DNA from: Mikania micrantha
Lineage: Eukaryota > Streptophyta > Magnoliopsida > Asterales > Asteraceae
DNA: 64,000 nucleotides
Reading direction: 5' to 3'
NCBI GenBank assembly: GCA_009363875.1
Contig: CM018680.1
Coordinates: 62,655,279 to 62,719,278, forward strand
Shown: in pieces, positions 10,472 to 22,309 of the stretch
How the letters are laid out: the number at the start of each line of letters is the position of its first letter
How positions within the stretch are numbered: the stretch's first letter is position 1
The notes under the pieces: model-generated
Databases searched by the model: none
What the model was told of the DNA's origin: nothing
The model's input: the letters and a program-made list of their open reading frames with translations, nothing else
Program-made: the position numbers and the translations under genes

Positions 10472-11439
10472 AGGGGCCCTGGTTTGTCATTTCGGTTTCT
10501 TTTAAATCTAGATGACCACTTTTGCTTAGGTTCTTCCTTTATTGGTTCTGCTTCCAATACATCATCCCAGACAATACCGCTAATCTCCACGGCCGATTCA
10601 AAAGTTCTAGGAGCATGCGCCTTCACATGTGTTCGGACTTTAGGTGGTAGTCCTTCCACATATAACTTTAACCTGCGTTCCTCCGTGTTTACCAAATGAG
10701 GAACCAGTCTTGACATTTCATTAAATTTTGACGTATATTGCCGATGATTCATACGTCCAGCTTTCAAAATCAGGAATTCCCGCTCGATTTTATCAATTTC
10801 ATTCTTTGGACAAAAGTGTTTCATAACTAATTCCTTTAAATTTTCCCATTTCATACCTTCCACATCAGTAGTGGTCTTTGACTGCTTGACCGTGTTCCAC
10901 CAGTGTAAAGCTTCTTCAGTAAATGAATGAGCTGCAAATTTCACAGCTTGATCAACCCGACATTCACTAATCTCAATAACCGCCTCCATTGCCGAAACCC
11001 AATGGCAGGTAGCCACCGCATCTTTCTTACCATCAAAGGGTGGAGGATTACATCCTTTAAAAGCTTTGTAATCACATCCCTTGGGTCCTTTTGTACCTGA
11101 ACCCTTACCTTTAGCATTGATGATCAATACCTCATCTTCATCGTGCTCTATGTTAGAGCTGTTAGCTCTTTCTTCTTCCTCAGTAGCTCCTTCTTTAGTA
11201 GTTTCCTTTTCGGCTTTGGTTTTATCTGAAGGTAATAGGTCTTTTAAAATTTTACGAACTTCATTAGATATTGCCTTTACCACCACCGGTTCAAGTCTAA
11301 GTTCCTCTTCTTCATTTTCTTCTTCACTGTTGACTTCAGTTCCCGCATTATTCACTGGTACTTCCTCAGCTTGCTTCTTGTTTTTAGGTGGTCGGCCTCG
11401 ACCTCTAACACGTCCACCTTCTCCTCCTTCGCCTGCCAT
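10468..11439 (-). CDS. chromovirus A gag (capsid)
   Basis: This 323-codon frame encodes the structural Gag protein that would form the intracellular particle. It opens with a basic Gly/Arg stretch (GEGGRVRGRGRPPKNKK), an acidic linker, then the capsid homology: FKGCNPPPFDGKKDAVATCH, WVSAMEAVIEISEC, FTEEALHWWNTVK, WENLKELVMKHFCP, REFLILKAGRMN and YVEGLPPKVRTHV. These are the usual Retrotrans_gag landmarks. It ends in the overlap ATGA with the next frame, before the zinc knuckles, although Gag normally includes them. The start is 320 nt downstream of the PBS. Confidence 0.9.
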   Translation of the reverse strand: MAGEGGEGGRVRGRGRPPKNKKQAEEVPVNNAGTEVNSEEENEEEELRLEPVVVKAISNEVRKILKDLLPSDKTKAEKETTKEGATEEEERANSSNIEHDEDEVLIINAKGKGSGTKGPKGCDYKAFKGCNPPPFDGKKDAVATCHWVSAMEAVIEISECRVDQAVKFAAHSFTEEALHWWNTVKQSKTTTDVEGMKWENLKELVMKHFCPKNEIDKIEREFLILKAGRMNHRQYTSKFNEMSRLVPHLVNTEERRLKLYVEGLPPKVRTHVKAHAPRTFESAVEISGIVWDDVLEAEPIKEEPKQKWSSRFKRNRNDKPGPL

Positions 11440-11758
11440 TTTAGTTTTCTATACATATTGCAAACAACCATGTGTCAATCAAGGTAATAATTCAGGACGT
11501 AATAAGCATTGTAAATTGTTAATGACGTTGATCAAGTGTAATTAACTATTTACCTCACTTATAAGTTCTAAACATTCTCAATCATAAACACATTATCATT
11601 TGCAACATCATACTACTTTAACCTATATCTTAAACATAACAAAGCTCTAAGGTCATATGCTCATGGCATCAAACTACCCTTGACTGGCATTCTTATCATT
11701 CTGTCCCATTTTCAGTCTAAGTCCAGCCATTAAGGATGACCGGATCTCTCAAACTATG

Positions 11759-11770
11759 GCTCTGATACCA
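11759..11770 (-). promoter_or_regulatory. primer binding site of chromovirus A (tRNA-iMet)
   Basis: The minus strand reads TGGTATCAGAGC, complementary to the 3' end of plant initiator Met tRNA, three bases inside the 5' LTR. It fixes the minus orientation. Confidence 0.93.
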
Positions 11771-11773
11771 ACT

Positions 11774-13911
11774 TGAGAGGCCCCGAGCCCCTCGGTTGGC
11801 AAACATCATACCCATAGTCCTTAAACCATATTTACGTTATCATAGCAGCGGAATTTAAGGCGAATACATAAAATATTATACAAACCTAAACAAACATTAA
11901 TACATAGCTCATATCATTATTAGGTTTATAACATAGCCAGTCTATGCCAGGGGTAGTCTTCAACATATGCCATGAGCCCTCCTGGTCTCCTTCCTCAACT
12001 ATTCAACCTGATATGCATGTAAAACAAGTCAGCTTTACGCTGGTGAGTTCTAAGTTCATTTCTTAGAAAATCCTTATTCATTCATGTCATCGTATAACAT
12101 AATCCAAATACATAACATACCTGTTCTCATATCATAATTTCATCATATACATAGCATCATAACATAATTACATAACATACATATCATCATAACATCATTC
12201 ATACAGTGAAGGAACTTCACCGTCAACTGCTGACCCTGAGGTCAAACAGGCTTGTGCAGCACAAGGCTCTTAAACTATCAACCCGAAGTCGATAACTTAC
12301 ACATGCATAAGATTCCATCAACTGGCGACACACAGTCGGCAGGCCCGTTTTTACGCAGGACTTTTTAATCATCATAAGCAAAAGCGGCTCCTTTCACCGC
12401 TGTGCTCAAGTTTTGCTCAACCGTAGTTGACAAAACCACAGTTCCTCCTCAACCTCGGTCGAGTGTCTTATGTTCCTCCTCGATCTCAGTCGAGTGTCTT
12501 ATGTTCCTCCTCGACCTCAGTCAAGTGTTTTACATTTCATCCTCGACATCAGTCGAGTGTCTTATATAAAAATAATCACTTATTTCTCAACCGTAGTTGA
12601 GACTTTAAAACATTTCTTTATCTGAAAACATGCTTTACCTGACCATAATCAGGTTAGAATCACTTTCATACATACATACAATCATTTTCATAAAATAACT
12701 TTATAACATGCATATTAGCCCAAAATGATAAAACATTTAAAACAGGGCTATAAGAATTCACCTGATGTCTTACTGTAGCAAGATCACTCGCAAACTGGTA
12801 CTAATGGTGTAATTCTGCATTCGTTTACACTAAATAAATCATTTATGTTTTAACCTATTGATTAGATCTTTCTGAACGTTCAATGTCAAAGACATTGTCT
12901 TGAAAGTCATCAAATAGTTAGTGTTGTTGATTATAATGCTAAAACAGTTCCTGAACAGATTAATGGCTTAGAAATGATAAATCCTTATCATTGATTTCCC
13001 AGATATCATGAAATATCACAACATCGTCTTAGAATAGGTTTAATAACCATGTTTAACATACTAATCTGACTGTTATCACAAACATCAGATAATCGTTCCA
13101 ATAAGTATGTTAATGATTGTGATTAGTTTGAAACACTTAGATTTAACCTTTGCATTTCAACGATTAACCCAACTAATCACCTAGATTGTCATAATCAAAT
13201 GGATTAAACCATTATAATCATAGTTGTGATTTCATGCAAACCGGGCACTACAACGGCTCAAAACAAGGATTTAACCGTTAGAACATCGTGTTCTTCATTT
13301 CTAATCAATCCTAGCCATCATCTAGGCAATAATCAACAATCCTAACTATGTTATTACGTTCAAAATCAAGATCTAATCAATCAAAATCAAACTAGAAGGT
13401 TAAAACGAACCGTTACCTAATCTGACGGATTTCTCGGGCAGATATGATGATCGGGACTTGTAGATATGTTCCTTGATGCAATCCGGATGTTTAAACACCT
13501 CAAAATGGAGATTTAATGGTAAAAATGTTGAGTTTACGCGTCTGGAAGTCGAGAATTCAGATGGGAATGAAATCTGATCAAGAAAATCAGATTTTTAAGC
13601 TATCTGCATCCGTCGCGTACCGCGGAGAGTGTCTTCGCGTACCTCCACCGCCTTAGTTAGACCAGATTTTGTTTTCGCGATTCCGGGAGCATACGAACTC
13701 CGTTTTGCGCACGGTTTTCGCCCACGTTCATCATTTTTCACATACTATCAATCCCCAATAACAAAAGTTGCTAAATCCTCGTGGATTTCAAGCACAACCA
13801 AATGTGCTCACGTCATAAATGCCGAATTTTTCGTACGCAATCGTCACAGTTTCAACAGTAACCGAAATCTCGTACGTTTACTATTAAATTTCTAAATTTT
13901 CGGTTGTTACA
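11774..13911 (-). repeat. 5' LTR of chromovirus A (2138 bp)
   Basis: A direct copy of 4666-6802. The only difference I find is one extra T in a T run near 13733 (compare 6626-6630). It would hold the element promoter; transcription runs leftward. Confidence 0.95.
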
Positions 13912-14039
13912 GTTTGTGAGTGTTTCTTTTTGTCGTCGTAGTGTCTAACTATTTTTTATATAAATTCATGAGCTTTAAAAATAATATTGGTGAAACAACA
14001 AAGTCACGTATTTTTTATATGTAAATCATAATGATTAAC

Positions 14040-14930
14040 AAAACAAATTCATTTAATGCAACAATGTGAATATTACACAATGACCTGAACGTAAAAACAA
14101 TGACACGTAGATTACACAATGACATTAACGTAAAACAAAATAATGACTATTACACAATGACCTAAACGTAAAAAAACAATAACGCTTATAATACTCTAGA
14201 GGTGTGCAAATCGGGTTTTTCTGGAACCGGTTCCGGTTCCAATCGGTTTCAATTCCGGTCAACAAAGTCAGTGCCCGGTTCCAGTTCAGGTTTTGGCCGG
14301 GTACAAGTGGAACAAGTTCCGTTTTTCCTTGTTCCAGTTCCGGTTTCGGTTTTAATTTGTCTAAAAAACCGGACCCGTTTGTACCCATCGGTTCGAGTAT
14401 GACCTGTTCCGGTTCGGGTTGCCGGTTCCGGGTCCGATTTTTTTGCCCACCTCTAGATTACACAATGACATGAACGTAAGACACAATGATACTATATTAC
14501 ACAATCATCTAAAGATAAAAAACAATGATAAATATATTACACAATGATCTGAACATAACACACAATGATGATTATATTACTCAATGTTCTCACAATAAAA
14601 CACAATGATGAATATATTACACAATGACATAAACATATATACAAATATACAATGACGAAAATGTATTTTTCAAAAAAAAAAATTATGTTTTTTAAAATTA
14701 TATGTTTTATAAACATAATGATAAAACAACACAATTATGTACTTTTAATACATAAAACATAAAAAATCAGTAAGAACAATTTATTTAATGCATAAAAAAT
14801 AATAACAAAAAAACACAATATGATATAAAAAATAACACAAAATAACAAAAATATTAAACACAATGACATGAAGTATTAAACACAATAACTTGAATCATTA
14901 AACATAATGACCAAAATACCATTTTTATAA
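14040..14930. repeat. dispersed ACACAATGA repeats in MULE
   Basis: More than a dozen copies of a loose unit 'ATTACACAATGAC.TGAACGTAAAA' are scattered on both sides of the MITE at 14197-14455. They belong to the inner part of the Mutator-like element. I see no coding. Confidence 0.75.
14197..14455. mobile_element. hAT-like MITE rich in GGTTCCGG
   Basis: Perfect short inverted ends TAGAGGTG / CACCTCTA extend imperfectly (TGCAAATCGGG / CCGATTTTTTTGC). The centre is a degenerate GGTTCCGG / GGTACC repeat. Flanks AATACTC and ATTACAC are only weakly alike, so the target duplication has decayed or my end is off by a base. Open frames across it are repeat artefacts. Confidence 0.65.
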
Positions 14931-15012
14931 AATTAGAGTAATGACACTTGTCACATCCACAATCCTTCTCACTCTTCTCACCAATCTCACCCTTTTTACT
15001 TGAACCTAATAC

Positions 15013-15469
15013 ATTACTTTGATATGTATTAACATTGTTACATTGATTAATTACATATGTGTAATCAGTTTATATGTATGAACACGATTACTTTGATTGA
15101 TTATATATACGTAACTTGTATGTTTTGTTGACAGACCTAAATTTTGTAATTTATTTTTTTTATAAAAAATATAGATTGTTAAGATTTAATTTTTTTAATT
15201 AGAAAATCTATTTTTTAATTATTTTTTTACATAAATTAGGAGAGAAAAGAGATAAGAGAGGAGAGAGAAACCATTATTTTAAGAATTCAATTAATTTAAA
15301 TAAGAGAGAAATTATTATGTTGTCTATTATAATTTTTTACTATTTTTATTAAATCTCATTATTAATATTTATTTAAAATCTTGCCCAAAATAATCTCAAC
15401 CATCGATCATTTGAATCAATGGTAGATTAGTGGTTTTCTTAATTTTTAAAAAGAGAGTTTTTGTGAAAC
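15013..15469. mobile_element. right part of outer TIR transposon
   Basis: It resumes the outer element after the MULE target duplication (ACATATGTGTAA words at 15050-15110). Its right TIR starts about 15430 (GGTTTTCTTAA) and is cut at 15469 by chromovirus B; the last bases lie at 32264-32272. Confidence 0.6.
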
Positions 15470-18356
15470 TGTGACATTTCGTTCTTTACTACAAGGTAAT
15501 TTCCTAAATTCATGAATTAACATTTTAATTAATTAAATAATGATTGAATATGTATATACATGTGAATCTGTGTATATATGTAAGGAAATTACAAGACGAA
15601 ACAAATCACATTGTGACATTATGCAAAATTGCCGAATTACGCGAAATTTTTATAATAATGACCAAAAACCAAATTCAATGGCCCAAAACTAACTTAATAT
15701 CAATTATATGATGAATTGAAGTTAAATAAGTGATAGCATAACAAAATCAAAGAATCCTTAAGGTCAATAAGTCAAATTACGAAAATCTGCAAAAATCTGC
15801 GAAAATGCAATTCGGCATGCGTAATTAGCAAATTCATGACAAATTGAACTTCCTAATCATATTATAATCATAATGGGATGTAATTGGAAGCATGACAATG
15901 ATAATTGATCATTATTAGCAATTCTTGAAATTATACGCGAAAATCCAAACAAACTATCGCGAAAATGGGAAAAAAATCAAACCAACCCTTGATTGTTCTA
16001 ACTCTATCCTATTGTTCCATTTTTATCCCATTCTATCGGATTAAAATCAGATAAATATGAAGAAAATAAAATATTTAAACTTGGAAAACAAGTGGTGGCA
16101 AATAAAACCAAAAATCTTGACTTTGGTCAAGTTTTCTACACCATTCTTTCCTTCCCCAAGCCTCCAAACTCGACCAGGAGCTTCCTCATCACTTCTGGAA
16201 CCTTAAACACCCTTGAAACATCAGTTCTAATCAATTCCAAGTGATATCCAAGCCCAAGATCAAGTGGAACCAAGAATCAAGCTCCAGAAGTTGGATTTTT
16301 GGTGATTTTCAAGCCAATCCTTGGCCAAGTAAGTTTGTAACTCAATACTTGATTCTAATAGCTTCATATGACTTAAATAAACATGTTTGAATAATTGGTG
16401 AAGTTTGAAAATCATCAGATCTTGAAAACCCATGAAAAAGGGCATTTTGGTCCAAAAAGTGGATTTTTCAAAGTTGTCCAAATTGAGATTTTTCTTCACA
16501 AAACACTAGATATATGTAAAACAATAGGATATGGAGATTTTGGCCCAGAAAAAGTGCAACGAAATTTGATTTGGCTCACAAAAACTTTGAATGGTTCACT
16601 GTTGGCCGTTGCGGCCAGGACGCGGCCCATGCGTGGCCCCAACGAGGCACGGGACGCGGCCCCGATTCCCGGCCATTCTCGGCCATTGCTGAGGAAATCC
16701 AAGTCGGGACCAACAAGGTGCCAGCCAAGGCCAAGCCAAGGCCACCGGCCAAGACCACGGAGCCACCACCTGAGGCCACTGAGCCACCACCTAAAAATCT
16801 GATTTTGTCCGTTTTGCGTTCTAAACTGCGTTTCGCGCTCCGGTTCGCAATCCGATGATCCGTTTTCGATAAAAAGGACATATTTTGAATCGATTTCGCA
16901 TTCCAGACTCGATTTCACGATCCATTTTACAATCCGGTGATCCCATTTTTGTCTGATTTCTGATTAACACTCCGGTTTCAATACATAACTCAATTCAATC
17001 ATTGGAATTCAATATGAAAACATATTCTGAATCGATTTCGCATTCCGAACTCGATTTTGCAATCAATTTCGTAATCTGGAAACCTGATTTTCGATCTAAA
17101 AGTCGATTAAGATTCTGGTTTTAACGACGGGATGCAATTATCATTAATTTACAAACAAATGAGTATAAGAACTCAATTACTAAACAGAATTAGTGATTTT
17201 GACATTACAAGTTAACTGATAACCTTATTACATTGATTCGAAATAAATAAGTGATTCAGAATCAGTTTGATTAATCGAATTACATTATCTTTGATATTAA
17301 ATATCAAGGAATGTTCTGGTAATCCAAATTGGATACAAAGAACTTATAAAACCTTAATTATATGCAGAATTCAATTGAAGTTGTGTATAACATTGCAACA
17401 ACACCGGTGAGTTTCATAGACCCCTTTTAAATGTTTTGTTTACCAAAACTCGGGGATTTAATTATAATAACAATATGATTACGTATTTCAATTACAATGG
17501 TATACTTATATGATTTCATTACCCACTTTTCAAATCTTTGGATTTCTAAAACTCGGGGTTTGCATTACAATTACATTTTGGTTACATGATTCAATTACAA
17601 TGACATGATTATATATTTATATGTTGCTTATGCGTTTAAACTCCTGTTGATGATTACATGAAAATTGTGCCATGCTATCGTAAAAGTCCTCACATAACAA
17701 CTGTAACCAATAAACTCATGGATGAGCCGGATGATAACAATGATAGTACTATCGGGCTGACAACCCCATTAACGGGTAGATAGCGTCTACCCTTGTGTGA
17801 ATGCCTGTTACCATTTTTACATTACAAGATAACAGCTTAATGAAACGATAGGCATTAAGAGTGAGGCTAAGGTCTTACCTTCGGGTATTACCGCCAATTA
17901 CATTGCAGTCACATAGGCTTTGGTTATGGGTTTTCATGGTGAATCATATTCATAAAGTTGTGTGTGCCTACATATTCAACATGTCATAGCATATCATATC
18001 ACGTTATCATATCTATGAACTCACCATCATCTTTGATGATCTTTTATATTACAAAACATTTTTCAGGGATAAGGTAACAACTGCGAGAGTGAGGATGTAC
18101 GATTACAAGACACGTTTAGTAACTTATAACTGGTTAATGTTGTTTAAGAATGTTAAAACTTAATGTATAATATTATAGTTATGATGTAATATATAGTGTG
18201 TATGGTTTGCCATGGATGTATGATACCAAAGTAACAATCAGTCACACCCATCTCTACGACCTCACCATCAAGCTTCCGTGACATGATACAACAGTTACCA
18301 ACTTCATACGTCATTCAGCGACTATATCAGGTAAAGTGAGAGATGGGGGTGTGACA
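15470..18356 (+). repeat. 5' LTR of chromovirus B (2887 bp)
   Basis: It runs TGTGACATTTCG ... GGGGGTGTGACA. A GGCC-rich patch (16600-16790) encodes nothing real. Palindromes near 17742-17792 include GATAGTACTATC and 7-bp arms GGGTAGA / TCTACCC. Confidence 0.93.
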
Positions 18357-18359
18357 GGT

Positions 18360-18371
18360 TGGTATCAGAGC
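18360..18371 (+). promoter_or_regulatory. primer binding site of chromovirus B (tRNA-iMet)
   Basis: TGGTATCAGAGC lies three bases after the 5' LTR and is complementary to the initiator Met tRNA 3' end. Confidence 0.93.
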
Positions 18372-18601
18372 CATGGTTATAGGGAATTAGGTTAATTGGA
18401 AACCTAATCTATAACCACTTAGGATCATGTCAACACACACAGAGTGCCGGGAAACATGCATTTTAGTTATGTGCATAATGTATGATGTCACGTTTACTGG
18501 TACTATTATTACCATTACTTAACATTTGAAGGTTGTGAATGTTATTCAATAACTTATTAGAGTTATGCCATAGACATTAAAGGACTATATTGTGGAAGTT
18601 A

Positions 18602-19372
18602 TACTGGATAATACCCCTTCCGGATCAAGTTCTTCTAATGATGATCCTTACCCAATAACCACATACTTGTAGCCATCCAGGGTTTTATCGTATATCCCTT
18701 CTTGTTCTCCTGCAAGGACCCCACCAATGCCAATGCCTGAGGACATTGGTGGGTAGAGTTTCCATCCTGAGGAATTTTTCATTTCTGTAACTCCCCCTAC
18801 TCCTGAACCTAGTACTAGGAGGAGACAAGCCCGTATTAGAACTGGATGGCTTTCTATTGGACAACTTGCATCTCGAGACCTACCCCCTCCTAACTTTGAA
18901 GAGGAAGAATCCTCTAATCAAGCTGAGATGCAATCACAACTTCAGAGGGTCAGTGCAGAGCTGCAGGACATTTGTGAACAGCTGATGGGGACTCATAGGC
19001 GATTAGATGGGACATATGAAACAACTCAACAGAACCGTTTTTATTTGGAAACAGGCAAATGCAGCTCAACAGGGCTTGAAGGAACAGTTCCATGCCTTGG
19101 AATCTGATTCCGTGTCATGGACTAGGACGTTAACATACCAGATACAAGGGTCGTTAGAGCATCTGGATACTATGGAAGCAAGTTCTGCAGCTTGGCGTCG
19201 TCTCTATGAGGATCGTATTAAGGGTTCAGCGAATACGATCGAGAGGTATCATGAAGAGTCATTAACTCAGTTGATAGGTTTGAACCAGTTATTGTTGGGT
19301 ATAGTGATGGTAATAGCTTTTATTTATTTCCTTTCATTCCAACTATTCATGAGTATGGGATATGGGAAATAG
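18602..19372 (+). pseudogene. extra ORF between PBS and gag: coiled coil plus membrane segment
   Basis: A decayed reading frame upstream of gag. One frame encodes a Ser/Pro-rich N-part (VTPPTPEPSTRRRQ), an acidic patch (PPNFEEEESSN) and the start of a helical coil (SQLQRVSAELQDICEQLMG). Stops interrupt it at 18668-18670 and 18754-18756. The frame then shifts near the T run at 19038-19042 and continues as a 121-codon open stretch (from 19007) with more coil (GLKEQFHALESDS, SLEHLDTMEASS) and a hydrophobic segment LLLGIVMVIAFIYFLSFQLF just before the end. I recognise no family. It is not the capsid, which follows at 19849. It could be an additional ORF of this element lineage or a captured host fragment. 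Confidence 0.6.
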
Positions 19373-19848
19373 GGAAGATAGTTTTCCCAAAATTTTGTTA
19401 ACCAGGTAATAGGAATTGGATAGGTTGATGATGGGGGTGGTGCGTGTAGGTATGTGTAGGAGGTGAGTGTGTGGGAGGTGTAAATGTCGGGTCTACTAAC
19501 CAATAGGACCAATCGAGTTATTTAATTACATATATACAAAACAATAATTAAAATGAGATGAGTTAGAATGATCAAAGAAAATAATTTGCAAATATGACAG
19601 GCCAGCATAATTGGAAATTACGACCATGAGCATTCTAATAAATCTTAAAAATTAGGATAGAAAATAAATAAAACTAAAACGAATTAAGCCAAAGTAAATA
19701 ATTATAAATCAAATGAAAGTAACAATTTCAGATGACGGACTACATGACAAGCACGTGAGATTACAATACATATTGATAACAGATTACGAGTGTATCAATT
19801 TCAAGTAACAAAAACAACACATCTTCCACGAGAGACAGCAGATGCTAA

Positions 19849-21406
19849 TGCAACTACTGGTGCACTGGAAACAATGACAATCTTCCACCAGAGACAGCAG
19901 ATGCCAACACAAATACTGGGGGTCAAAATTTTACCGAAGCTGAAATGATTAGGATTTTTCAGAAGGAAGTAACTGCTGCAATTCCTAATTTTATAACTCA
20001 GTTTCAACAACGTATGTCTTCAGCTTCGAGTAGAAATAATAATAATAATGTTAATAACAATATTGGAGGTAATACTGAAGTATATGCTTCTGGATTTGAT
20101 CGTACTAATCCTGAACCACCTCAACAAGGATGCACGTATAAGTACTTTGCATCCTGTAATCCACCCACTTTCTATGGGAAAGAAGGAGCGTCTGGACTAA
20201 ATGGGTGGAAGAAATGGAAATAACACTAAAAATTAGTCAATGCTTAGAGAAGCATCAAGTTCTATATGCAACATGTTCATTAAAAAGCCAAGACCTCACT
20301 TGGTGGAACACCCAAGTGAGAACATTGGGAACATCAGTTGTTGATCAGATGACCTGGAATGAGTTCAAAATATTGATTACACTGATCGGTTTCATGAACT
20401 CACATGTTTGTTACCCCACATGTTTCCAACTGAGATTAAGCTTGTGGAAAAGTACATTAAAGGCCTAGTTACACAAATTCAAAACATAGTAATGGCAGCA
20501 GAGCATACTAATCTGAAGAAAACTATTATTTTAGCAGCTAAGCTTACCGATGAGGCGGTAAGGAGTGGAACTTTGGTTAAGAAAGGAAAAGCATGTGACA
20601 TTAATCTCAATAAATCCACAAGTGTCAGCAAATTCACTTCTGGTAACACTGGAAATGCTACTACCAGGAAACGTAAATGGCAGGATAAAGGAAATAAGAA
20701 GATGCAGGAGGAAGGCAGTAAGGCTCCAACAGTCAAAAGCTATGGAGCAATTGTGCAAGAGAAGAAAGCGTACCAAATACCAGCACTAAAATGCACCAAA
20801 TGTCCATTCCATCACCTAGGGCCATGCCCTGTGTGCGTAAATTGTAAGCAAACTGGGCACTTTACAAGTTATTGTAACGCATCAGCAAGACCACTCCATC
20901 AGGTGCCTTATCAAGCTCCATTACAACAACGTCAACCAAACACTCGAGCCTGTTATAAATGTGGGAGTATGGTGCATTTTATGAAGAATTGTCCTACCAA
21001 TGCTAAACCCACAGATAATAAAGTACCGCTTGAACAGGCCAGAGGACGAGCTTTTCAGATTGAGGCAGGTGAAGCTAAGAACAATCCGGATGTTGTTACG
21101 GGTACGTTCCTTCTCAATGATCATTATGCATCCATTCTATTTGATACTGAGGTTGATAGAAGTTTTATTTCGCATAAGTTCGCATTGTTACTTTCTCTAC
21201 CTAAGATTAGTATAGGGCAAGCATATAATGTTGAACTTGCAAATGGAAAATCTATTCAAGCCACACATATCATTCAAGACTGCACCTTAAATCTTAATGA
21301 TCATATCTTTAAAATAAATCTTCTTCCAATAGAATTGGGTAGTTTTGACGTTGTCATCGGCATGGATTGGCTTTCGAAACAAAAAGGCGGAAATAGTGTG
21401 CCATGA
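19849..21406 (+). pseudogene. chromovirus B gag-protease remnant
   Basis: Gag and protease lie in three frames joined by frameshifts near 20200 and 20390. Landmarks in order: FQKEVTAAIPNFITQF, CNPPTFYGKEG, EMEITLKISQC, LTWWNTQVRTLG, LPHMFPTEIKLVEKYIKGL, zinc knuckles CVNCKQTGHFTSYC and CYKCGSMVHFMKNC, then retropepsin. The catalytic motif is ILFDTEVDRSF: the Gly of DTG/DSG is Glu (GAG at 21149-21151), which should abolish activity. FDVVIGMDWLSKQ follows. The coding trace ends at 'KCLRKGYETF' where chromovirus C is inserted at 21536. Confidence 0.85.
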
Positions 21407-22309
21407 CAAAACTATCCATATACCTCTAAACACAGCTGAAATATTGGTGGTCCAAGGTGAACGAGCAAATAGAGCACTAGGGCTTATTTATTTTATGAAA
21501 GCTCAGAAGTGTCTCAGGAAAGGCTATGAAACTTTTGTCACATCCCGAGCCGGCAGGGTTGGATCGGGGTCCCCGTCGGGCGGAAGGTTCCCGGGGCGTG
21601 ATATCGAGAGTGATAATCATGATGATCAGATTGTTTACATAGCATCAATGTTTAAGAATAACTAAAGCACAATCAAATGATAACTAGGATTACAAAGTTA
21701 AATTACAACATCAATGTTCAGCAATTTAACTAAGTAAACCTAACAAAAGAATAAATGTTTATATCTTGTAAATGTACAAGATATCAAAAGTAATGTGTAT
21801 TATCAACAAAAGATGTGCTTCCCAAAAGTCTACTAGGTCCTCTATCTGGGCAGCCTAGTATGCAAATCCTGAAGCCGTAGCTTATACCTGTTCTTCACCT
21901 GAGAATGCATGTAAGAAAAAACAAAGTCAACACAATGGTTGGTGAGTTCATAAAGTTTATAAGTTTAAAATAGTTTTAACAAACCTCCTTCGGTAAAACC
22001 TTAACCTCATTAACTCCACATGTAATATCCAAATCGGTATGCTTATATATAGGGCATACCCCTGGGTCGAGCCTACAACCCGCCCAGACGCCATCCCACC
22101 ACATACTAATCCTGATATGACACTGTTGTTAATAATAATTAAGCATTTTACCTGCCAATCAATCCATTCCTCATCAAAGCTTTTGTTGTCTGTTTCAAAG
22201 TTTGCAAGTCTTTCGTGTTCATATGTGTTAGTTTCAAAGTATGTTTATCAAGCATCATAGTTTCACACGCACATAGTTTAGCTGTCCCTAATCTCATGCG
22301 TGAGTACAA

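Larger units (their letters stand above)
4666..13911 (-). mobile_element. young Ty3/gypsy chromovirus A, near-complete
   Basis: A minus-strand LTR retrotransposon of about 9.2 kb with LTRs 4666-6802 and 11774-13911, a tRNA-iMet PBS, a PPT, gag, protease, RT, RNase H, integrase and a C-terminal chromodomain-like segment. The 5-bp target duplication GTTTG lies at 4661-4665 and 13912-13916. The LTRs differ by a single T indel that I can see, so insertion is recent. Domain order PR-RT-RH-INT and the tail 'VKVQW...EATWE...YPHLF' point to the Tekay/Del chromovirus lineage. Two frame breaks in gag-pol suggest it cannot now make its own polyprotein. Confidence 0.95.
4310..15012. mobile_element. Mutator-like non-autonomous element carrying chromovirus A
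   Basis: Inverted termini are visible: left 4310-4370 (GTAAAAAGGCTTAGATTGGT, then GAATGATTGTAGGAT) against right 14952-15012 (ATCCACAATCC, then ACCAATCTCACCCTTTTTAC). A 10-bp direct repeat ATTACTTTGA flanks it at 4300-4309 and 15013-15022, close to the 9-10 bp typical of MULEs. Without the nested chromovirus it is about 1.45 kb and encodes nothing. It also holds a hAT-like MITE (14197-14455) and ACACAATGA repeats. Confidence 0.75.

Noticed and set aside
6843..11439. Possible endogenous pararetrovirus
   Set aside because: An integrase core with the D-D-E triad, long LTRs, PBS, PPT and 5-bp target duplications show an LTR retrotransposon. No movement-protein or caulimovirus-type features were seen.
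13629..13895. Open frame shared by chromovirus A LTR and the solo LTR (45967-46275)
   Set aside because: It looks conserved only because the LTRs are homologous. It lies in the presumed promoter part, and the homologous stretch in the other LTR copy is broken by the one-base indel.
14202..14473. Open frames across the GGTTCC-rich MITE
   Set aside because: Low-complexity translation (SGTGSGSNRF and similar) in several frames, and bounded by terminal inverted repeats of a MITE.
16395..16918. Overlapping open frames on both strands in the LTR of chromovirus B (also 30283-30894)
   Set aside because: They arise from a GGCC-rich, stop-poor patch inside the LTR. Amino acid content is repetitive, and frames on both strands are open at once, typical of base composition and not of a gene.
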